Shown in pieces: positions 12,450 to 23,550 of a stretch of 64,000 nucleotides of DNA (positions within the stretch are counted from its first letter, which is position 1; every line of letters starts with the position of its first letter). Position numbers and translations under genes: made by a program. The stretch is taken from contig JARKIF010000001.1 in the NCBI GenBank assembly GCA_029378245.1, forward strand, positions 4,030,001 through 4,094,000, written 5' to 3'. Source of the DNA: Roridomyces roridus (lineage: Eukaryota; Basidiomycota; Agaricomycetes; Agaricales; Mycenaceae). Below the pieces are notes generated by a model. It was not told the origin of the DNA and searched no databases. It saw only the letters and a program-made list of their open reading frames with translations.

Positions 12450-13190
12450 CCTCGCGTTGTGTACCTACTTACGACCACCGGTCGTCGTCACAATGGGGCT
12501 CTACCTTGATAGGAGAGGATAGCAGCATGTGGCAAGTGTGCAAACGATGGGATAGGACCAAGGGTGCGCGGCCGGGCCGCGGTCTGGCGCTGTTATAGGA
12601 TTATTCATGTTGGATAGAATTTTTGATTCAACTTCTTTTTACCCAAAGAAATTAAATGAAGAGTCGGAGGAGCCATCCAGGGGCTTGAAACAGCATTCAA
12701 AACGGTGCCGAGCATCTCTGAGTGAAGGGGAAATAATTGCTGGACAATCTGTAAGTTAGTCGTAAGGAAGTACAAATACACATAGGGAAGTATCTCATCT
12801 TTCGAACGAAACAGTGTTCTCTTATTAAAACGCTCCCAGAAAACGGGGCAAAAATATATTTGGGTGCGGCGGACCTACAACATGAAATTCCGAGCTTCAA
12901 AGGAGTGAATACGACGGGAAATGCGTTCCAGAGAAAAATAAAAGTAGGGAACGATCTTTATTCGGCATCCGATTGGCTGCCCAGACATTACTCAATGGGA
13001 GTGTCAATGCGACGGAGGTGCAAGAGGTGGTCCAGTTCGTTGCAAGGATGCTATTTTTCTACATTAAACAGAGAACAGATGGTATTTACTCGATATTCTA
13101 AGCCTGGAGATGTGGATAATGAGATGGAGGGATGGAAGTACTTATGTAGAGTGCGGAGGTGCCGTAGGTGGTAAGTAAAATTCAAAGGAT
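11298..13190. mobile_element. Partial relative of element D inside M
   Basis: It begins CACCTAAGGAAGCTACGTTC, matching both ends of element D, and continues with D-type subterminal sequence (GATTGGGAAGCTCC near 11420). Repeats of the CACCTCCG type follow. The stretch 12740-13160 matches, in inverted orientation, 19610-20050 within D. No right terminus is visible, so this is a truncated or rearranged copy. The right limit is approximate. Confidence 0.5.
12401..12443. repeat. Hexanucleotide microsatellite (CGGTGT)n
   Basis: About seven perfect tandem copies of CGGTGT inside the D-related sequence. Confidence 0.9.
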
Positions 13191-15245
13191 AGGAACCACC
13201 AGACGCCCTACCTTGAACTTGACTCCCGGCGTCCCACAGTCTACCTCCGCTCCCATTCACCCCGTACCTCCCACCGTCACACAATACCCCACACACTCCA
13301 CGCTCCTCACGCTCGACGCCTCAGGGCTCGTGTTCCCTGCACCCGAGGACCTCGGGTAGGTCTCCCCCGCACTCGACGCCCTATGCTCGTCCACGGGGCA
13401 CAAGAAAGACTGGTCGCGTCGTACTTGAGGAGCTCCGTAGCCTACCTCCGCTCCCGGTCCATCCTACGTGCACCTTCCACCCAGGACCCTAGGCCTCACT
13501 CGTCGCCTTTCCCGCCCTCGTCTCGTCTCGCCTCTCGCCTCGCCTCGCCTCCACTTCCCACACTCCCCCCTCACCGTCTGCCCCCACCTCCGTCACCTCC
13601 GTCGCCATCGACTCCCATTTGCTCTTGGTCACGCTACATTCGTAGGTGAGTCGAATCGAGCCACAGCCAAGCCTGGGCGAGTAGGACTCAGAGCCGGCAA
13701 ACATCCGATGATCCATGGGCGCTCAAAGTCGCCGTCGAGAAGCTCCATCTCTAATGCAGACGACCTCGTTCGCATGAGACGGGATATTTCTCATCGAATT
13801 GAACAAGGGTGAGGGTGGGTAAGTATGCCGAGCAGGAGGAAATCCACGCTCGGCGCGAGGTGGCCGAGCGAGACAGTGGCCGACTTCGAGGCCCAAGGAG
13901 AAGGAAAGGTGAGGTGGAGGTGCTTGAAGATGACAACGGGCACCCGGAGCGATGGAGGGCAGAGATACAGACTCGGAAGTAAATTCAGGAGTTTCTAAGA
14001 AATTATCTCTGTTCTCTTCCCGAAGTCGAAAACATGACGTTGACAATGGCTGAGAAACAGACCTGAAGTTGAAGAATCTGTAGTATTCCACAGGTTGCAT
14101 GTATCTTCGAGTGGTCATGGGTGGATGCAAAGAATTTGCTAAATGGCTGAGTGAAGACCGGAGTCGCCGGACAGATTCAGAGATGTTCGAAACCAGTAGC
14201 ATTGGGTCGTAAGACATCCAAGCGCAAATTGAGCGCACAGGCAACTAGTCTAGATTTCTTGAAGAGTGAGAACGGGGAACCGGGCAGGCTGACGCGCGGC
14301 AAAGCTGCAACTTGACGCTGAGATGATCTGATCAGTGATTTTCGGGGCGGACGACGACGAGAGCCAGCCCGCAAGTCAACGGGCGCGCTGCGCGCCGCGA
14401 TAGGGCAGGGAACCGGGGACGATGAGGGACGGTGGCGGAGGCAGTGGGCGCTAGAAGGAGGCCGCTTCGATTACGTCATATCAGTTGGGGACTAATCCAC
14501 CCTGTACCGGAGCCACGACAGTGGCCAGATCACGTGAAATCGCCGAAAAAGGAAATCCGCGCGTCCTATCGAAAATCCCCGAGATCGACCAGTCTGTCTA
14601 TCGACAACTCATAGACAGACTGGTTACGAGTCTACCTATTCACCAACATCCCCGACAGCGCAGTCGAAATGGAACAAATTGTGGACGTGAAGTAGAGTCG
14701 GGCAGAAAATGCGGGCGTGGACGAGCAAGCTCAGGCTCACACTGTGCTGGTACAAAGTTAATGGAGAGTTCGGATATTCCCTGCACTCAATGCAGCATTC
14801 TTGTTCTGGCAGAGCATGTCGGGCACAACTCATACCTTTTTAGTTCCAAACTCGACCGGACCAAAAATCAAACCCTGCTTCTCAAGTTTCTCATCGACCC
14901 AACATGTCCTCTGCTATGTGCCCCCGATAACCGAATTTCTCTTGTCCGGACTGGTTGATCTTCCCAGTCTCCTGTTTTTGCTTTCTCTCTGCTCCTCTGT
15001 CCATCAAGTACCAACTCACCGACCGCCGTGACTCGCGCACTCTCTCCGAGTAAATCAATGCCTTGAACTCCGAGTCTGGTACAGCCATGGAGCTGCTCAA
15101 GTCAAGCCCACACCGTGACATAGGCTTCCTACCGGCCCTGCATTCAAGAGGTTTCATTTGTTGGAGCGGGAACAAGATGATAACCACCAGACGGCGCGCC
15201 GAGCTTCACCCATTTTATGGCTCCTCTGAATCGGAGGTTGATGAG

Positions 15246-16462
15246 TAGGAATGCACACCGTACCCGTCACAAACCGTTTGACGGCCGTCCGTACACGGGT
15301 ACGTACCCGTACCCGTCCGGCTCTTGATCGAACAAATGTACGGGACGGGTACGGGACGGCAACATTGTCGTCCGTCCCGTCAATCTGCGAGATTGACGGG
15401 CCGTCTACGGGTTGGCGTCCGTGTGGGTCGGATCAGATGGAATTTGGGCGCGCACTTGATGGGCCAGTCATCGGGAGACTCGTGTAACTCATGATGCCCG
15501 CCAAATGCCCGCCTATTTCAGATCCGGGGCTTCTATCTAGTGCTGGCAAGGTTCGGTTCGGTTCGGTTCAGCAGCATTTTTTCCGAACCCCGAACCTGAA
15601 CCTGGCGTTCGGTTCGGGCCATTGCCGAACCTTGAACCTGAACGTGCGTTCGCGTTCGGTTCAGGTTCGAACGCGTTCGAACCCCGCCGGTCCCTGATCC
15701 CAAGAATCCTCCCAAAAAATTGCTCTGTGGCTGAGGGTACCTGGGAAGGAGTCAACTGAGGTGCTTTGGAGAACCCGATGGATCGTGTACGGCGCTGTAA
15801 TGTGCAGCCGACACATTCCCGCCACTATTGATGCGCCATCAATCATCTTGATGAAAAGTCAGAGGCGCGCAACACGGCGTAAAAATGGGCTACAAGGGTG
15901 TGAATGTTACCGGATGGGTATACTTGCTACAGATCACATCGGCACTGCCAGAAATGTGGGAAATCCGGCATGAAATTGATACAATTGTGCTGATGGGGTT
16001 CACTTTCAGGTTCAGGTTCGAACGCGCGCCGTGCTGGCCGAACGCCGAACCGAACTTGCGTTCAGGTTCAGGGATTTCGTGAACCTGAACGCTGAACCCG
16101 CGTCCGGTTCAGGTTCGGTTCAGGTTCGAACCGATTTCTGAACCGGACCTTGCCACCACTACTTCTATCGTTGCTTTATCTGCTGATTGAAGCCTGATTG
16201 ATGGAATCTCTGACATCAAATTCACATCAAACCAGTGTCAATGACTGTGGAATAGCTGTTGGCTGAGCAGAATCAAAGGGAATGGCATTTACAACACATC
16301 TGTGGCGGATCCCTCTTCTATAGAATTAAATGCCTGCGGTTTGAGGAGGTTGACAAGAGACCCGTCTTTTGACGGCCGTACCTGTCATTTTTGCCGTCCC
16401 GTACCCGTCTCGTGCCGTCAATTTGACGGCCGTCACCCGTAGACGGGCGGTGTGCATCCCTA
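15246..16462. mobile_element. hAT-type element family h2, 1217 bp, nested in A
   Basis: The left end TAGGAATGCACACCG and inverted right end TAGGGATGCACACCG are followed by GACGGCCGTC motifs on both sides. The 8-bp duplication TTGATGAG flanks it (15238-15245 and 16463-16470). Without the nested h1 copy and its duplicated 8 bases it is about 585 bp and non-coding. Confidence 0.85.
15538..16161 (-). mobile_element. hAT-type MITE family h1, copy 2 (nested in h2)
   Basis: 624 bases, inverted relative to copies 1 and 3. The exact 8-bp duplication CTTCTATC flanks it at 15530-15537 and 16162-16169, which settles the family as hAT-like. Confidence 0.9.
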
Positions 16463-16665
16463 TTGATGAGGATCTTCTTTCACACCTACCGATGCATTCG
16501 CAGGAACCCGAGGAGCGCCATCCTCGGCATGCAGCCAAAGGGTGATCAGCCGTCTGATCCGTATCAAATCGACTCGGCAACCGAATGATTCTCGGATGTA
16601 ACTACCAAAAACGGTAAGCGATGTCGATCAAGATCAGCTTGAGTGTTAGACCTTCCATATGCACG

Positions 16666-17692
16666 TGATGCATGATGCATGACTCGGTTAGCCTGCGAGT
16701 CCTTTCGAAATATTCCACCCTCCACTCACCACTGACCAGTGCTCTCTCCCTGCTCGTAGCTCCTACGGCTAGTTTTAACCGCTCACGAACGTAAATCAAT
16801 CGTTGTTCATGATTCTATTCGAGTCTTTCAGCTTGCCTTCAGCATCGACTCTGGGATGAAATCCGACTCCAACGTTGTCGGGCGGGTGTTCGGTGCACAT
16901 GTGCTTCCAATTCTCCAACTTCCTCTCTTCATTCGACTTGTCGTCGTCGTCACCAGCGTCTGACAATTATGGACGTCCGACGGCGCGTCTGTTTCCTTGA
17001 CCTAAATCCATCGCCAGAATCCAACTTGACGGCATATTATACAGCGAATCTACGTGCATCCTTTCTTTTCTAGGCGCCCTCAACAGTCGCTCCTTCTAGT
17101 CTGGACTTCCAGTCTCTCACAGACGCTGACTGTCAACCCACATAATTTCTTCATCGGGGCCGTCCCAGCCGAGGCATCCGAGTCACTGGTCGACCTTGCC
17201 CTCCTCATCCAACAACCTCACTCGCCGATTCCTCGACGAGTACTGTGCCACCGATCGGACTCATTTGATGTCACTTGGCCCGATTCTCGCCCGGAGGCAC
17301 CTTTGCAAGACTTGAGCCTCTGTCGTAGCTCATCCTCGACTCACACGTGAACGCCTGTATTAACGTTATCCTGGCATGGGACTGCCACCAGCGGGGTACT
17401 CTCGCTCTCCGAACATGGCTCAGCGAATGCGCTCCAATTTTGCCCGTTTCTGCATATGGTGTGGCAATGCATGAGCCAGGAATACTCGTCGCCCCATGAA
17501 GTTGTTTAAGGCCCGCTCGCGCTATCATTGTGGATGCATTACCGCCAGTTCTCCTCCTCTCGTATTCCTTGTACATCAGCATGTCGTGGCTGCTGAAAAT
17601 AAGCAATAGACGCTGAATCCTTCCCAGCTTCATCTCGCTCGATCCCACACCGTGACAATCGCGTGTTTTCGCACTCTCCTTTTGCCCCGTTG
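16666..17692. other. Region upstream of K4, no recognised gene
   Basis: The plus strand contains an open stretch with CINVILAWDCHQRGTLALRT (about 17360-17420) that could be an exon of a K4 leader or of another gene. I recognise no domain. The sequence does not obviously match the region upstream of K3. Confidence 0.25.
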
Positions 17693-20682
17693 TCGATGGA
17701 GAGTTTTCAGTGGCCCTCCTCTGCTGCTACTGCTGCCACAGTGCCCCTCACGACGGTTTCTCCTAGTGACCACTTCGATCTCTCAAGCACGGTGCACCCC
17801 CCGCCTCACATCGTCTGCCACTGTCCCCAACGCCACATCGGACCTGGAGAACATGCTCAACGCGGCGTCGCTGGATTCTGGTGAACACTGTGATTTGTTA
17901 AGCTTTCCACTTTCGCATCCGCTAATGACAGTCCTTAACAGACAACCCCAGCCGGATTCCCGCCGGCGCTTATGACGGCGGCGATGGGGACGATCGAGTG
18001 CAGCAGAATGGTGTGCACTCAAGCCACGCGAGTCCGCTTTCTTCGTTATTTGTACCGCTGCTCATACACACCCATTTTTTCAGTCGATCGATGGTGAGTG
18101 GTAGACCCATCTCTGATGTGTGATTCACTGAGATCGTGCTTATAGAATGGCCCCAGAGCGAACTGGGTACGTGAATTCGTTTCGCAGAAGTCTTTCTCGG
18201 GTTGATAAGAATGCAGCTGGCGAACTTATCGCATGGCTGAATGAGCGCTTTCAGGATAAGGAGTGGTATGGGAAATTGCTGGCGTGCCGTGGTCTTTCTG
18301 CCCACATCAGACTTTTAACAGTTTGATTGTCAGGTCGTACGACCTGACAACCTCTGCCAAAACGCGACAACCGGCAGAATTCCGACAACCTGACAACCTC
18401 ATGTCCGAAAGGCCACAACCTCCCCTGTTCAATCCTTCATCAATGCATTTTACACCTAAGGAAGCACCGTTCGCGAACCTCCGGGACCGAGTAGGTAGCT
18501 TAATGTGTTGACAGGAAGCGTACCTAACAGGCGGCGTCTACCCTTTCGTAACACAGCGGCGGATCAGTTCTTCCCAATCGGGAAGCTCCTCTTGCCACCA
18601 CACCACCACCGTCCTCGACGCTCATGCGCGCCGCCGCCAATCCACACCTCGGAATGCCATTCTGCCGCACGTAGTACCCCCTCAAAGCATCCACTCGCCG
18701 TCTCGGGCTCCCTCAAGTCGTTGAACGAGCTGCGTTGATGCTGCCACCGCCGTTCCTCAATCCTCATCACGATTCACGCCGCACCCCGTTCGCGTCGCCT
18801 TTCACGCGTGACGCCGCCCCGAATACCGACCTCGAAAATGTCGTTTTGAGCTCACTGTCGCCGTCGAGTGTGACGCCATCAACGTACCAGGAGCCCGACC
18901 TACGGCACCTCCGTTTCTACTTGCCTCAGCATTGCGTTGGGTCGACTTGCACGCTTCCTCCGTATCCCTACCTCTCAAATTGTGGTCCCTGGGCTAGCTC
19001 GAGCACTACCGCTCCCGTCATGCACAATGGAGTTCACGGAGCCCACCTTCGTTCCCCCCGCCTACTCCCTCCAGCGGCATATCACTTGGGTTATCATCTA
19101 CGAGTAGGGAGGTTGCGCAGGCCTCAGCCACGGTGAGCCAAACGTCAGCTGAATAGCCTCGATGATCGATCCCTACGTCCGTGGCCCCAGCCTCGTCTGG
19201 CCTTTGGAAATTGACGCACCCATCCCGTGCACGTCATCCTCTGCGGATCGCATTCACATGGGGATGGAGGGCCGGAGATGAGGGAAAGGGGAGGAGAGGG
19301 CCGGAGGGGAGGGGAGGAGAGGGGTGGAGGTGGAGGGAGTGGAGGAGGGCTGGGGGTGAATGGATGGCAGCGTCGCAACGGGGGTTGGTATTCGGAGCGG
19401 GGTGTGCAGGTCTGACAATCGCCTTTGCGGGCATGCGAGAGAGGAAGGAGGGGAGCGCTGGAGATGATAGAGGTGAGAGTGGGAGATGGCGGAGGTGAAG
19501 GTATGGGAGCGGCGCTACGGGGGTTGCCTGTGGGACATTGGGAGCCAGGTTTTGGGCAGATAAGCTGTCTTCCGGTGCTCGTATGGTCGGCCTGTACAAC
19601 TTACGGGCACCTCCGCCACCTTCGCACCTACGGCACCTCCACAATATATACCTTCATCCTTCCCACTCTTCTCGTTCGAGTGAATGAATACTATCTATTG
19701 TGTGTAAAACATAAAATGGAATCCTTGAACACTATCCAAACCCTCAAGATTGCCAACAGAGGCCACCTCCTACACCTCCGTTGCATCGGCGCACCCGTTT
19801 AGTAATGTCCGGGCAGCCAATCGGATGCCGAATAAACATCGTTCCCTACTTTTATTTTTCTCTAGGGGGCATTCCACCTCGGATTGACTGTTTTGAAGGC
19901 CGGTATTTTATGCTGTAGTTCTGCCCCACCCGAATTGATTTTCCCCCCATTTTTCCCGGGTGATTTAATGCGTGAACATGGTTTCGTTCGAAAGGTGGAG
20001 TACTTCCTTATAGGTATCGTATTCATGTTACAACTTACTTACAGTTTGTCGACCAATTGATTTCCCTCTCACTCATAAATGCTCAGCACTGTTTCAAATG
20101 GTGTTTGAAGATCTTGCACCCTTCCTCCGACTCTTGGTTGAATTTCCTCGGCCTCAAACAAGTTGAATTGACAATTCCGAACATAAAATCTAGTCTTGCA
20201 ACCGAGCCCAGCCGCCATGCCCTCTTCGTCCCATCACATCCTTTGCACGCTCCTCGCATTCTTTCACTCTCTCCTACCAGGGTTGAGCCCTGTTGCTGCG
20301 CAAACAGCAACGAACGACGGCCAATCACCGAAAGTACGCAAAGGGTATGACGCCAGCGCCGACCCGCCGAAGGATGCGTCGAGAAAGTGAAAGTCGAGAT
20401 GCGGGGACAAGGAGGAGGGAGAGGGAAGTGTAAGCTGTGAGCTGCGAGCTAGCTGTGCATCAACGTAGACGACGAAGCCCCGCTGCTGCGCAGGCATTAC
20501 CGAGTCGGCCGATGATGGAACGATGGTCGTGCCAAGTACGCAGGTGCAGCAACGCCAATGCCAACCCGAGGACATGTCGAGAGAAGGATAGTCGCAGGCC
20601 GTATGGACCAAGGAGGAGGGAGGGAGGAGGGGGTGTAGTAGGCGGCGCGGATCTCCATCAGCAGAAAATGCACTTGGATACG

Positions 20683-21552
20683 TAGCTCGGGTAGTTCTCC
20701 GGAGCCCCGGTAGCTGGGTAGCCAAGTACCCCTCTACTAGGCTCCTGGTAGCCACCTGCCAACGCCCGGTAGCTCTCAGTAGCTCGAGCTACCAGCGCAA
20801 CTAGGCAGGGTCGCCCAATAATGAACAATTAATTGGATTGCAAAAGAGAAGCTTCTATGGTGTTCCAAAGCTAGGGAGGAATTTTTTGACATTTGTCAGG
20901 GGCAGGATTCAAACAGGAGACCTCCAGTAAATAACAATCTCTATGATCAGACAACTAAACTACTAGACTAATTGAGCTTGCCAAAGTCCGAGAAAAGCTT
21001 GATAACAGGGTGCCACCTGTGTTGGCACTTGCAACTTGCAAGTAATTCCCTTGCTCTACTGACTCATTCTCGGAACATGCACATATTTGATTTCTGTCTG
21101 ACACCGGTCTTGTTATTGGGTGGGAGAGTCAAAACTGACTCAAAAGTCAATCAAATCTGCGTGGCCTAAGTGGTTCAAGACTTGAACTTGTTGTGAGTGT
21201 GACTTGCTCTTCATTGACAAGTAGTTTTTTTTTTTTTTTGGATTTTTTTTTTGGAAATTGAATCACTACAAGCACTCTATGAACATTGCAGTATTTATGA
21301 GCTCTGTCACACCACTTGTGTTGTATTTCAACAGCTCACCAAAAGCTCACCATCTCAGACTGGGTGCTACTGAGCACTCTGCACAAGTCTACCAGTTCTA
21401 CTGACTTCAGGGGAGGGTCTATTAGGTGCTACTAAGCACTGAGTGAAGAGCTACTGCTGCTACCAGGCTACAAACCAGAAGCTACTGAAGCTACCAAGGG
21501 CTACCAGGCATCTCACCCAATTCTACCAGGGCTCCTGCAGCTACCCGAGCTA
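20683..21552. repeat. Inverted-repeat element with TAGCTCGGGTAG ends inside D
   Basis: The left arm TAGCTCGGGTAGTTCTCCGG and inverted right arm TAGCTCGGGTAGCTGCAGGA are about 870 bases apart, with many GGTAGC/GCTACC motifs near both ends. No clear target duplication. It encloses the tRNA-like segment. Confidence 0.5.
20895..20975 (-). ncRNA. tRNA-like segment, candidate SINE head
   Basis: On the minus strand TAGTTTAGTTG fits the pol III A box (TRGYNNARNNG). About 40 bases downstream, GTTTGAATCC is one base from a B box, with a short T-arm-like stem CCTG/CAGG. The acceptor stem and anticodon arm are too degenerate for a functional tRNA. It could be a tRNA-derived SINE fragment. Confidence 0.4.
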
Positions 21553-22104
21553 TCAAACAATGAGTGGCAGCTACTGTGCAAAAAACTTTTTCCTGATGTC
21601 GTCGAAGGGGTCGAGGAGGTTCGGCTCGAGGGTATAGACGGAAGCATACGTGTTCATCCCCAAAGTGGAGGCAGCACAATAACCGGGGGGTGCCCTCCAT
21701 CCTCGATACGGCCGGCTGCGGTGTGGAAAACCGGTGCTGCGTCAGGGTGCCATCATTCGGGGGGTAATCACACCGTTTTGAGAACGTTTGGAAGGTAGGG
21801 ATGCGGATGCGCGTGCCATGCGGTCGGAACGAGGTGCGGGTACAAGGAGGAACAGAGGTGGAAGTGGTGCCGCAGGTCAGCCTCTGGTTCGTCAACAGCG
21901 TCGCAGTCAGTCACTACTAACATTGTCCCACAGACATTTTTTTGAGGCAGGAATGCAGAGGCGGTGTGGAAAGCAGCCCGAACAGGGTGAGGGCGCTGAA
22001 AGTAGGAAGGGAGGTAGCGGAACCGTAGGTCAGGGTTGTGCTACGCCGAAAGCGTCGCAGTCGACTGGAGCACTAGATTTTCCAAGACCTGGTTGAGGCA
22101 GGAA

Positions 22105-22728
22105 TAGTGGTGGCAAGGTCCGGTTCAGAAATCGGTTCGAACCTGAACCGAACCTGAACCGGACGCGGGTTCAGCGTTCAGGTTCACGAAATCCCTGAAC
22201 CTGAACGCAAGTTCGGTTCGGCGTTCGGCCAGCACGGCGCGTGTTCGAACCTGAACCTGAAAGTGAACCCCATCAGCACAATTGTATCAATTTCATGCCG
22301 GATTTCCCACATTTCTGGCAGTGCCGGTGTGATCTGTAGCAAGTATACCCATCCGGTAACATTCACACCCTTGTAGCCCATTTTTACGCCGTGTTGCGCG
22401 CCTCTGACTTTTCATCAAGATGATTGATGGCGCATCAATAGTGGCGGGAATGTGTCGGCTGCACATTACAGCGCCGTACACGATCCATCGGGTTCTCCAA
22501 AGCACCTCAGTTGACTCCTTCCCAGGTACCCTCAGCCACAGAGCAATTTTTTGGGAGGATTCTTGGGATCAGGGACCGGCGGGGTTCGAACGCGTTCGAA
22601 CCTGAACCGAACGCGAACGCACGTTCAGGTTCAAGGTTCGGCAATGGCCCGAACCGAACGCCAGGTTCAGGTTCGGGGTTCGGAAAAAATGCTGCTGAAC
22701 CAAACCAAACCAAACCTTGCCAGCACTA
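22105..22728 (+). mobile_element. hAT-type MITE family h1, copy 3 (nested in D)
   Basis: 624 bases, same orientation as copy 1. The exact 8-bp duplication GGCAGGAA flanks it (22097-22104 and 22729-22736). A second D-internal repeat near 21940 shows the uninterrupted form of this site (GAGGCAGGAATGCAGAGG), confirming the insertion. Confidence 0.9.
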
Positions 22729-23550
22729 GGCAGGAATACAGAGGCTTCGTGCAAAGGTAGCCCGAACGGAGGAACAGAGGTGGCGGCGTCGCTAGAGATC
22801 TTTCAGCGGGCGTAAGGGTACCTGAGAAGCGATGATGGTGTGCTAGAAGCAGGAGCATAGTGCCCTTGAGCGTGGATTGGCGGCTGCGTGCCAGAGCGTT
22901 GACGGTGGTGGTGGTATCGAAGAAGGAGGAGCTTCCCAATCGGGAATAGTTGATCCGCCGCTGCGTAGACACGACCTGTTAGGTACGCTTCGTGTCAACA
23001 ATTTAAGCTACCTACTGGGTCCCGAAGGTACGCGAACGTAGCTTCCTTAGGTGGCATTTTATTTTTTTCCAACATTGCTCTAGAGTTTTGACCCATTGAA
23101 TAAAATGCAGGTACATGACTTTAAAGCTATTCTGAGCTCCTCCAGGGATTCTGGTTGCATTTTCTAGCAAGGAAAACCCGGGTCTCGGTTTGGTCTCGGT
23201 GGTTGTGAGGTTGTCACAACCTGACAACGGCAAATACCTGGCAATCAAAATGTTAAAACACTGATGCAGCAGCTCTTGGATCTCCTGCAAGACGTGAGTT
23301 GCCGCCGCTCACATCGATTGTGATTTAGCTAATGACTCCTAGTTAATTGATCGATACCCTACAGAGCAGCGAAAACTCCACAAGGCATTACGGCGACTCT
23401 CCGCCAAATCCCAGTTATACCCTCAATGTTTCTCGCTTCCACCGCTGAATCACGTGGACCAAGTCACGGGCGGAACCTACGGCGATGTCTTCAAGGCTTA
23501 CCTGGGAGATCAAACATTTGCCGTGAAACAGATGAGGGTGTGGGGAAAAG

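Larger units (their letters stand above)
10415..14634. mobile_element. Element M: 4.2-kb MULE-like non-autonomous transposon with 9-bp TSD, nested in A
   Basis: Terminal inverted repeats of about 115 bases, one at each end, share the block TCGATCTCGGGGATTTTCGA and GGCGATTTCACGTGATCTG. The ends begin TAGACYCG. The flanks carry an identical 9-bp duplication, CCTATTCAC (10406-10414 and 14635-14643). Long inverted repeats with a 9-bp duplication are typical of Mutator-like elements. No transposase is seen. It contains a hAT-type MITE and D-related sequence. Confidence 0.75.
9707..16659. mobile_element. Element A: 6.95-kb DNA transposon with 6-bp TSD and about 95-bp terminal inverted repeats
   Basis: The left end TATGGAAGGTCTAACACTCA is repeated in inverted form at the right end (16659 leftward), with similarity over roughly 95 bases including GAGAATCATYCGGTTGCCGAGT. 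The 6-bp sequence TGCACG flanks both ends (9701-9706 and 16660-16665). The same family occurs as element B in K4, also with a 6-bp TSD. No transposase is recognisable, so this copy looks non-autonomous and has been enlarged by nested insertions. The superfamily is uncertain; 6-bp duplications are known for a few groups such as IS3EU and Dada, but nothing else links A to them. Confidence 0.75.
18453..23053. mobile_element. Element D: 4.6-kb non-autonomous transposon with 8-bp TSD, nested in C
   Basis: Both ends begin CACCTAAGGAAGC, and inverted similarity continues for about 250 bases through GTAGGTAGCTTAA, GTTGACA, AAGCGTACCTAACAGG and GGGAAGCTCCTC. The exact 8-bp duplication GCATTTTA flanks it (18445-18452 and 23054-23061). 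The interior has repeated CACCTCCG-type motifs and no transposase. A partial relative lies at 11298. The 8-bp duplication fits hAT or related groups, but the CACCT end is not a standard hAT end. Confidence 0.75.
18305..23266. mobile_element. Element C: MITE-like insertion in a K4 exon, enlarged by element D
   Basis: The ends are CATCAGACTTTTAACAGTTT and, inverted, CATCAGTGTTTTAACATTTT, with similarity over about 31 bases to TTGATTGYCAGGT. The flanks carry a minimal 2-bp duplication, CA, and removing the insert restores the K4 codons for AQQLLDLLQD seen in K2 (TAQQRLDLLQD). Without D the element is about 353 bp. Several ACCTGACAAC palindromes occur near both ends. The superfamily is not assigned. 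Confidence 0.65.

Noticed and set aside
13489..13716. Glu/Arg-rich frame in element M
   Set aside because: Arises from CTCGCCTC-type low-complexity DNA; no support as a gene.
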